The position numbers were made by a program, and so were the translations under genes. A stretch of 64,000 nucleotides of DNA, from assembly GCF_001723175.1 (NCBI RefSeq), contig NC_064656.1:1116001-1180000 (forward strand). Direction: 5' to 3'. The stretch comes from Penicillium oxalicum. Its lineage: Eukaryota; Ascomycota; Eurotiomycetes; Eurotiales; Aspergillaceae. Of the stretch, positions 55,709 to 64,000 are shown piece by piece; the stretch's first letter is position 1; the number at the start of each line of letters is the position of its first letter. Below the pieces are notes generated by a model. The model made no database searches, was not told where the DNA came from, and worked only from the letters and a program-made list of their open reading frames with translations.

Positions 55709-56887
55709 ATGAGAAACTTCTTCGCCGTCGCTACCTGGGCGGCCCTGGCGGGCTCGGTCATGGCCCAGACATTCTCCGAATGTAATCCCATGGAGAAGGA
55801 TTGTCCTGCCGATCCGGCCCTGGGCACCGAGCACACCTGGTGGTTTAACTCAACGCTCGATTCGAGTGTGTGGAACATGAGCACGGGCTCCATCAAATAT
55901 GCCAACAATGCGGCCGAGTTCACCATCGCCAAGGTGAATGAGTCGACCCTGTTGCAGTCCAACTTTTACATCTTCTTCGGCGTGGTGGAAACGTGGGTCA
56001 AGATGGCCAAAGGTGGGGGTGTCGTGAGCAGTGTGGTGTTGGAATCCGACGACCTGGATGAGATCGATTGGGAGTGGGTGGGTTACAACACCAGTGAGGT
56101 GCAGACCAACTTCTTCGGCAAGGGTAATACCACCACGTACGACCGTGGCGGCACGCACTACGTCCCCAACGCCGATTCCGAATGGCACAACTACACCACC
56201 CACTGGGCCAGCGACAAACTCGAGTGGCACATCGACGGTCAGGTGGTGCGGACTCTCAACTTCGATGACCCCAAGGCCTTGGGAGGCAAGAACTATCCCC
56301 AAACGCCCTGTCGGGTGAAGTTCAGTAACTGGCCCGCCGGACGCGAAGGTGCCTCCAAGGGAACGATCGAGTGGGCCGGCGGCCTGGTCAACTACGACCA
56401 GGGACCCTTTACCATGAGCGTGCAGCGCGTGCGTGTTCAGGACTTCCACACCGGCAAGGAGTATACCTATGGCGACAGGTCGGGTGATTGGCAGAGCATC
56501 AAGGTCGTGAGGTGAGTGCTCTCTGGAAGCTATTCAAGGTGGCTGCCGTGGGGGGTTCGACTAACTTCTTTTTTTTTTCTTCTCTCTAGTGGCAATTCCA
56601 CCGTCCAGGAGAAAATTGACGCACCACCTCCCAAGTCTCTATCCGAGAAGTGGGACGATCTGCCCAAGGCGACACACATCGGCGTGTACGCCGCCGCGGC
56701 GGGTGTCGGTGCCCTGATAATTGTCGCTCTGGGCTTCTTCTGCATCCGCCAGCGCCGACAAGGTCGCCTCGAGCATGCCTTGGCGGATTCCAAATGGAAT
56801 GCCGAGCGAACGGAGATGGCCAACTACCAGAATGACTGGAACCAGACCGAGTATAGACACGGTGGCTACAGCCGGGTGAATGGCTAG
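55709..56887 (+). CDS. CRH-family GH16 chitin-glucan transglycosylase, membrane-anchored
   Basis: Cell-wall enzyme that cross-links chitin to beta-glucan. Two exons, 55709-56511 and 56590-56887, 366 residues. A signal peptide MRNFFAVATWAALAGSVMAQ leads into the domain. The catalytic site DEIDWEW lies at about residues 117-123 (GH16 pattern ExDxxE variant DEIDxE used by CRH enzymes), followed by TNFFGKGNTTTYDRGG and WHIDGQVVRTL, both CRH-typical. There is no chitin-binding module. Toward the C-terminus a segment AAAAGVGALIIVALGFFCIR is followed by a cytoplasmic-looking basic/polar tail of about 45 residues (RQRRQGRLEHALADSKW), so it is a single-pass membrane protein rather than an obvious GPI form. 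Several NxT/S glycosylation sites are present in the lumenal part. Confidence 0.93.
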
Positions 56888-59001
56888 ATCCGCCCTGCTG
56901 ATTTCTTGCACCCTTGTCCTCTCGTCTACCGACTGTACTTTTCCCTCTCCAGGGTCCTCCTCTCTGGCGTCTGTATCATGAATGGTTCTGCGAACCTTGC
57001 ATCTCCGCTGTCTTTCGCCTGTCAGGTTCACTTTCATGTCGATGAATTTGGCGACGCGTTCTACCCCACCTCTCTTCTTCTCTCCCAGGGGCCGCTCCTT
57101 GATTACAGGCGCTGCTGTCCGACTTGCCATTCTAGAGGTGGAGGAGAAGAAGGCCTTGGCCCTGTGCGAGACACAAGCAAGCTTCCTCCTTAACGACCTT
57201 GTCTTTTGAATTTGTATGCAGCGTACTTCCGCTGGTTGCGATCCTCGTTTGCTCTCGTGTATTTTTGTTAATTACCCGTCCTTTTCATCTCTGCTGTGCG
57301 CTCTGAACTTTGATTCGTCAGGGAATCCCTCCACACGCTGTATATGGTCACTCGTCGTATTGTCGATTTAAGCACTTCGTCCGCTTTATTGTGGGTAACA
57401 AAAGGGACATGATTTTGTTGTATCCTCTGTATCACACCAGGTGTCATGAGCGAGCAGCAGATAAAGTGTCACGTCACTCTTCTTTGCTAGAAAGCATGAT
57501 CGAAGTCTGGGCACCGACTCGTACGAGAGAAGTTCTTCATACAGGAGGCTCGGCCACACAGAGTCTGGAAGCATCAGAGGGCGTCTCTTAGACGCCGAGA
57601 CGCCTTTGGTGGATCTGTAACAAAGGTCTGAACGACATGTGAGATGATATCATAACATCAGCTAATTCTGGTAGGTCCTGCGTGAGACTTGGGCATTTAA
57701 GACTTTGACTGCAAGACCTTTGACAGTTGAACAACATCGTAGGGGGACTCCGACAGCTCCGGGGCTCACTTGGCCGACAGTCGCTCGGGGCAAATTTACT
57801 TTATGACCAATTATGCACCAATAACTTTGGTTCCGAAACTCTCTCAGTTGCGCATCCAGAAGGAGCCCTTTTTTGATTCGAGCTCACCCTGTTCAGATTC
57901 AGCCACGGCATCTGTCATATGAAATATGCTCGAACGGACCCGTGAGCCTTGGGCGGCTTCGGTCGGCCCGATCGGTGTCCACTCTCCGTATCCGACCGAT
58001 GTTCCATTTGGCTGGGACTCGGTGTCTCGGTGTCTCCGTGACGGGTGACCAGCCTGATCTCTCTACAAAGTCTACCACTGAGAGTCTATACTTAGTCACC
58101 GTGTCCAACTGTCATTTTCGAGCACTTCCCGTGATCAAGACGAGTGATGTTTCCGGCACAATCCAATCGAATGGAGATATCACAAATCGTCCGCCAGTGA
58201 AAGACTCACCTCGATCAACACAATGCGTTTATGGCGCCTGGTGGCGCATGGAACTCCATCAACTGACGATCAAAACAAGTAAATGATTGGACTTGCGAGG
58301 AGCCGAGGCTGGCGGGTGGATCCCAGCCAAGCTCGACAGGGTCCTGTCGGTCTTTCCGGTCCGACTCGATTCACAAGATCATACAAGGTTTGTGCCGACT
58401 TCTCCTGAGTTCGATTGATCGACGGAGACCTCGGGCATTCCGAGCTTGTGAAGCTTGCAAGAGCTCTGCGAACCCCGAATTCGGTGAGGGAGTATGACGC
58501 GGCTTTGTATACATTGGCGGCGTACATGGGAGGGGGTGAGTGCGTTTATACAGAATAAAAAGAGCATAGCAAGTCTACTTTTGGGAGATCGACCATTATC
58601 GATTCATTTTGGCCAAGATCGACGGCTTTTTGCTTCTTTTTTAATGTTCCTTGATGCTTCCATCACGAGCCTCTTGTCGTGACTATTGATTTCTGTGGTC
58701 CACAAGCAGAACCATTGACTTTGAAAAAGGAGCACCGGAGCGGAGCTGGAACGACGACACGACAGATCGCCGATTGGAACCCCGCCGTTGCCTCATTGTG
58801 GTTCGTTCATCAAGTTACACTTTGGACCGCCAAAAGTCGTAGAACATCACCGCTTCGTTCACCTTCTATTTTTATTTTATCTTTCACTTTCATCTTTCGC
58901 TTTCATTTTGAATTCTCTCTATCTCTTCTCTGCCCCTAAGTAAGAGATATCTTGCCGGGCGGTTTGAGATTCATCACACAAGCAGATCTCCATAGTCTGC
59001 C
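56888..59001. other. Intergenic, 2.1 kb, between CRH gene and CYP505
   Basis: CRH 3' UTR on the left, T- and CT-rich sequence at 58858-58935 before the CYP505 start on the right, fitting a core promoter and leader. No further gene is supported. Confidence 0.45.
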
Positions 59002-62000
59002 ATGAGCACAACAAAAGAGGTGCCCATTCCTGGGCCACGCGGTGTTCCCATCCTGGGAAACATCTACGATATCGAGCCTGAAGTGCCACTCAACAGCATT
59101 GATCTGCTGGCAGACAATTATGGTGAGCGGCCTATCTTCCATCTCCATACATTGGGAGCAACCCATTTAGAGAGGTGCTAACGACAGACTCGAACAGGCG
59201 AGATCTTCCGCCTGACCACGCTGGGAAGTCCCCGCGTCTTCATCAGCTCTCATGAATTGGTAGATGAGGTGTGTAACGAGGAGCGATTCGGCAAAATCGT
59301 CACGCAGGGATTGAAGGAGATTCGCAATGGCACTCACGACGGCCTGTTCACGGCCAACTATCCCGGCGAGGAGAACTGGGCGATCGCGCATCGTATTCTC
59401 GTGCCGGCTTTTGGCCCGCTTATGATTCGCGGCATGTTTGATGGTAAGAGGTCCAAAATGAGACGGGGAAGGGGAAAAAAAGGCAAACCTCCTTGCCAAA
59501 CATCAAGGGCTAAGCTGATAATCTTGCCAAATCAGACATGTATGACATCGCCACTCAGTTGGTGATGAAATGGGCCCGGCAGGGTCCGACAACACCCATC
59601 ACCGTCACGGACGATTTCACCCGTCTGACGCTAGACACAATCGCTCTGTGTGCGCTGGGTACCCGATTTAATTCATTCTATCATGATGAAATGCATCCGT
59701 TTGTTGAGGCAATGGTGGGACTGCTGGGCGGTTCTGGCGCTCGCGCTCGACGACCTGCACTTCTCAACAACTTGCCTACCAGTGAGAACGCCAAGTACTG
59801 GAACGACGTGTCGTATCTGCGAAATCTGTCTCAGGAGCTGGTGGACTCTCGAAAGAACAACCCGGTCGACAAGAAGGATCTGCTCAATGCTTTAATTCTG
59901 GGCCGTGATCCCCAGACGGGCAAGGGGATGACGGATGGCTCGATCGTTGACAACATGATCACTTTCTTGATTGCTGGTACGTTTCCAATGGACTTTTCGG
60001 GGCCAGAATGCGACAGGATCGTGGAGTCAGCTAATCATCCATACTAGGCCATGAGACCACCTCCGGCATGCTTTCATTCCTCTTCTACTACTTGCTCAAG
60101 ACGCCGCACGCATACAAAAAGGCTCAGGAAGAGGTGGACCGGGTCATTGGCCGACGAAAGATTGTCGTCGAGGATATGGCCAAGCTCCCCTACATCACAG
60201 CTGTGATGCGCGAGACTCTTCGTCTGAAGCCCACGGCTCCCATGATTGCCGTGCATGCCCACCCGGAGAAGAACAAGGAAGACCCCGTGACACTTGGCGG
60301 GGGTAAGTATGTTTTGCAAAAGGATGAACCCATCGTCCTGCTTCTGGGCAAGATGCAGCGTGACCCGAAGGTCTACGGACCCGACGCAGAAGAGTTCCGC
60401 CCCGAGAGAATGTTGGACGAGCACTTTGAGAAGCTGCCCAAGAACGCCTGGAAGCCATTCGGCAATGGAATGCGTGGGTGTATCGGACGTCCGTTCGCCT
60501 GGCAGGAAGCCCTTCTTGTGGTTGCCATTTTGCTTCAGAATTTCAATTTCCAGATGGACAACCCCAGCTATGACCTTCGCATCAAGCAAACGCTCACCAT
60601 CAAGCCCAAGGACTTCCAGATGCGGGCTTCGCTTCGTGCTGGCCTCGACCCCACCAAACTGGGGCTGGTTCTGAGTGACACGACCGGGATGCAGAAGGAT
60701 GCTGGTGTCGCTGAACGGGAGAGGAAGCCCAAAGTCGTGCCTGCGGATGGCAAAACTCGGCCCATGCACATTTTCTACGGTAGTAACACGGGAACGTGCG
60801 AGGCATTCGCCCGCAGACTGGCGGATGACGCAATGGAATACGGATTCGCCGCAAATGTCAGCTCTCTGGATTCAGCCATGCAGAACATCCCCAAGGAAGA
60901 CCCGGTCGTGTTCATCACCGCCTCGTACGAGGGTCAACCCCCGGACAATGCAGCTCATTTCTTCCAATGGCTGAGCGAGCTCAAGGGCGACAGCCTGCAG
61001 GGAGTCAATTACGCGGTCTTTGGATGCGGACATCGTCAGTTGCCTCCCCCCCCCCCCCCCCCCCCCCCCCCCAAAGTCATGCTTTTACGCTTTAAATTCT
61101 GTTTTGCTGACTGCTTCTTCTCTCCCCAGATGATTGGGCTTCTACCTTCCACCGCATCCCCAAGGCCGTGAACGAGCTTGTCCGCGAAAATGGCGGCAAC
61201 CGGCTCTGCGATATCGGGCTCGCAGATGCAGCCAACTCGGACATGTTTACTGACTTTGATAGTTGGGGTGAGACGGCATTCTGGCCGGCCATGACGGCCA
61301 ACTATGGTGGTGCTTCGGAACAGAGTGTCAAATCCAAATCCTCGCTTCAAGTTGAAGTGAGCTCCGGCGTGCGCGCGTCCACTCTGGGGTTGCAGCTCGA
61401 GGAAGGGTTTGTAGTGGAGAACAAACTCTTGACCAAACCTGGTGTCCCAACCAAGCGTGTGATTCGATTCAAGCTCCCCTCCGACATGGCCTACCAGTGC
61501 GGCGATTATCTTGCAGTCTTGCCAGTCAACCCCAGCACCGTCGTTCGTCGCGCAATCCGTCGGTTCGATTTGCCTTGGGATGCCATCTTGCGTGTGCAGA
61601 AGCCAGCGACCGGCTCGGCACCGCCATCGATTCCCTTGGGTACACCGATCTCTGCCTTTGAGCTTTGTCTCCTGTGGACTCTCTCTCTAAGCGCGACGTC
61701 AAGCTCCTTGCCGACGCGGCCGTCGAGGATGCCGAGGTCAAGGCAGAGTTGCAATACATTGCCTCCAGCCCCAGTCGATTCACAGCCGAGATCGTGCAGA
61801 AGCGAATCAGTCCATTGGATATTCTGATGCGTTACCCATCCATCAAGCTATCCATTGGTGACTTCCTGGCCATGCTGCCCCCGATGCGGGTACGTCAGTA
61901 TTCCATCTCCTCCTCACCGTTGTCCGATCCCTCCGAGTGCTCCATCACCTTCTCCGTTCTGAACGCTCCTGCATTGTCGGGTATCTCCGAGCCCGGCAGT

Positions 62001-62675
62001 GAGAGCCCCGAAGAATACCTCGGTGTGGCATCCAACTATCTCTCCGAGCTGCAGCCCGGCGAGCGCGCTCACATTTCCGTCCGCCCATCTGGCTCAGGCT
62101 TCAAGCCCCCGGTCGATCTTCAGACCCCAATGATCATGGCGTGTGCCGGCAGCGGTCTGGCGCCGTTCCGCGGATTCGTCATGGATCGCGCGGAAAGGAT
62201 TCGCGGTCGTCGCAATTCGATCGATGCGACCGACGCCTCAGAAACTGATAAGCCTGCCAAGGCCATACTGTACGTGGGCTGCCGCACTGAAGGCAAGGAC
62301 GACATTCACGCCGAGGAGTTGGCGGCGTGGGCGGCGCAGGGAGCCGTTGATGTTCGCTGGGCCTACAGCCGTCCCTCCGATGGATCGGCCGGCAAGCACG
62401 TGCAAGACCTGATGCTGGAAGATCGAAAGGAGCTGGTTGAGTTGTTTGACCGGGGTGCAAAGATCTATGTATGCGGTAGTACGGGTGTGGGCAATGCAGT
62501 GCGTGATGCCTGCAAGACGATGTATTTGGAACGTCGTCGTGAGGTGATTCGGGATGCGAAGGAAAGTGGGAAAGAGCTCGGTCCGGAGGCCGAGCTGGAT
62601 GAGGACACTGCGGCGGATCGATTCTTTGATCAACTGAGGACGAAGTCGCGATATGCGACCGATGTCTTCACTTGA
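59002..62675 (+). CDS. Self-sufficient cytochrome P450:reductase fusion (CYP505 type), with frame break
   Basis: Fused P450-CPR that hydroxylates fatty acids near the omega end, using its own FAD/FMN reductase and NADPH (P450foxy family). Start MSTTKEVPIPGPRGVPILGN. The P450 part has the I-helix AGHETTSG, ExxR in ETLRLKP and haem motif FGNGMRGCIGRPFAWQ. The FMN domain starts IFYGSNTGTCEAFARRLA and has FGCGHHDWASTF across an intron. The FAD/NADPH part has VRQYSISSSPLSDPSE (RxYS), ACAGSGLAPFRGF and YVCGSTGVGNAVRD. Introns lie at about 59123, 59441, 59979 and 61037-61130; the last carries a 27-C run. Near 61650-61685, about 11 expected codons (between SAFEL and SKRDVKLLAD) appear as 20 nt, a 13-nt loss, shifting frame by -1. 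The frame on each side is intact. Likely a sequence error or a recent lesion. Confidence 0.92.
61046..61072. repeat. Poly-C tract of 27 inside a CYP505 intron
   Basis: An uninterrupted run of 27 C within the intron that splits FGCGH and HDWAS of the FMN domain. Its length in the assembly is probably unreliable, but it is non-coding. Confidence 0.9.
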
Positions 62676-63242
62676 AAAGGCCCACCGGAAGCGAGAGAAA
62701 GAGAGAAAGAAAGAAACATAGGGAAAAAACGGGGGAGAAAAGGAGAGATTGGTGCGAGCCTGGTGCTGTCAATTTCTGCGAGTTCTTTTTCCAAGTCGAA
62801 TAAGCGATCTACATAATATTGGCGAAAGCCGCGGGTTTCTTTTCTTACTCGCAATTCAATCCACACTCTATTGAGAGTTTTCTTATTTGCCGAGTAAATA
62901 TGACCAATATGCTGCTAGACAACCCCAACCTTCTGCTTGGCGTAGTAGGCACGCACGCACTCACTGCGGTGGAATCTCTCAATCACGTTTAGAGAGCCTG
63001 CTTTTGTTCTTGTCTAACATTGGAAGAACAGACATTTTCATGAACCTCTTCGAAATTCCAACTCTCGAAAAGGCATGTATACCAGCCCAACAGGGACTCT
63101 TGCGAGTTATCTATTGCGTCTTTGATGATTTTCATCATCTTCTAATGGAGAGTCATTCATCCAGTCATGGCAACCCATGCCTCTGTACAAAGTCCACAGT
63201 GACCGAAAACTCTACACAAATTATCATTGCCACTAGATCATT
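62676..63242. other. Convergent 3' region, CYP505 and acyltransferase
   Basis: 567 bp between two stop codons. The first 70 bases after the CYP505 stop are purine-rich (gagaaag repeats). Otherwise unremarkable. Confidence 0.5.
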
Positions 63243-64000
63243 TCAGCTCACCAAAGCACCCGGTAGTCCCTCTTTCTTCAAGACTACTCCTCCAACCCCT
63301 TCACTTTCCCCAAACGCAGTCTCCGATAACCAATCCACCAAACGACCACAGGGGGGGTCGATATAGACCGTCCACAGATAAGACATGTACAGAAGAGTGG
63401 CATAGAAAATCGGCACAGCAACCATAAAAGCACCCAGACCTCCTTTGTCCAGATATTTCGGATTTCCCTCCGCATCCACCGGGTAAAGCCCTTCCTTAAT
63501 AGCGGAGTCCCGGTACACCAACCACGTCAGAAGCGTGCGTATCAGCGTGTTGTGAATCAAGTAGATCGGGAAAGAGATCCGGCCCAAGAAGTTCATGATC
63601 GGGTGAGACAGGATTTCGCGAGCGTCTGGGGAGAAAAAGACACCGAAGGAAATGAATGTTGTTCCAACGGAGATCACGTAGCGGTTGACTTCGGCGCCGG
63701 CTGGGACGAGGTATATTGCTACGGTGTTGATTGCGTTGCTCCAGGGCGTCCAGTCGGCGTGGTCTTCGGGGAAGGAGGCGAGGAGTAAGCCGAATAGAAT
63801 CATGGAGAAAGACGTGATTCGTGAGAGGGCCGAAGTGGCGCGAGGTCCGTAGTCGACACTGAGTTCGGCGAGGAGCATTCCAGCATAGATGTTCAAGTCG
63901 GTGAGAGCTTGGTCGGGGTAAGGAGTTGTTAATGACTCAATATTTGAGAGAAACACGCACACGGTGGAAGAAGAGAAAGAGTGTATAGGGGACGACTCGC
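63243..64000 (-). CDS. Acyltransferase family 3 membrane protein, 3' part
   Basis: C-terminal part of a multi-pass integral membrane acyltransferase (acyltransferase-3/OatA-like fold), the 5' end lying beyond the window. Visible helices include SMILFGLLLASF, VISVGTTFISFGVFF and GAFMVAVPIFYATLLYMSYL. The segment LGRISFPIYLIHNTLIRTLL is the family's conserved C-terminal GxxSfpiYLiH motif. The stop is at 63243. A GT-AG intron may lie at about 63962-63905, just before NIYAGMLLAELSVDYGPRA, so the first visible codons are uncertain. The substrate cannot be told; fungal members are poorly characterised. Confidence 0.8.
   Translation of the reverse strand, partial: ESSPIHSFSSSTVCVFLSNIESLTTPYPDQALTDLNIYAGMLLAELSVDYGPRATSALSRITSFSMILFGLLLASFPEDHADWTPWSNAINTVAIYLVPAGAEVNRYVISVGTTFISFGVFFSPDAREILSHPIMNFLGRISFPIYLIHNTLIRTLLTWLVYRDSAIKEGLYPVDAEGNPKYLDKGGLGAFMVAVPIFYATLLYMSYLWTVYIDPPCGRLVDWLSETAFGESEGVGGVVLKKEGLPGALVS

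Overview
This window is nuclear DNA from a filamentous ascomycete, most likely an Aspergillaceae member (Penicillium/Aspergillus type). Reasons: short GT-AG introns in most genes with CTAAC-like branch points, CT-rich leaders, both strands used with compact divergent gene pairs, a CYP505-type fused P450-reductase, a CRH-family wall transglycosylase, a Delta8 sphingolipid desaturase, and protein sequences that read like Eurotiomycete orthologues. No prokaryotic operon, virus or CRISPR array is visible.

Layout. 0-5.1 kb: cyclophilin-40 (cut by the window edge), D-aminoacyl-tRNA deacylase and the CCR4-NOT subunit Not3/Not5. 5.1-12.3 kb: a gene desert of about 7 kb ending at a small C2H2 zinc-finger gene with a CT-rich leader. 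14-17.4 kb: an O6-alkylguanine-DNA alkyltransferase and an MFS sugar transporter. 20.5-26.6 kb: an HSL-type alpha/beta hydrolase, a nitroreductase and mitochondrial dihydrolipoamide dehydrogenase. 27.1-31.5 kb: two identical tRNA-Glu(CTC) genes flank a DHA2-type MFS transporter and a small inverted-repeat element. 33-41 kb: a dense housekeeping block with phosphoglucomutase/phosphoribomutase divergent from a sphingolipid desaturase, and a CUE-domain Cue3/ASCC2 protein divergent from ribosomal protein uS10 (Rps20). 41.3-50.3 kb: a CCCH/FG nucleoporin, an ELYS-like nucleoporin and condensin SMC4. 52.4-56.9 kb: a small single-pass membrane protein and a CRH-type glycoside hydrolase. 59-62.7 kb: a self-sufficient CYP505. 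63.2 kb to the end: the 3' part of an acyltransferase-3 membrane protein.

Working together. Most genes are unlinked housekeeping functions; there is no biosynthetic cluster. The most notable link is the divergent pair Cue3/Rqt3-like and uS10. In yeast, Hel2 ubiquitinates uS10 on collided ribosomes, and the RQT complex, whose ubiquitin-binding subunits include Cue3, acts on those ribosomes. Here the reader and its marked substrate appear to share one 446-bp promoter. A second grouping is two nucleoporin genes next to SMC4.

Sequence integrity. Three genes (Not3, CYP505 and the small membrane protein at 52.4 kb) each carry a net -1 reading-frame break inside otherwise well-conserved coding sequence. 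In Not3 and CYP505 these are tight clusters of small indels. They are either assembly errors or real lesions, and they matter for any use of these models. Other structural oddities are 10-13-nt micro-exons in two genes, a (TCC)n expansion inside an lpd1 intron, long poly-C runs, and two perfect palindromes upstream of genes.
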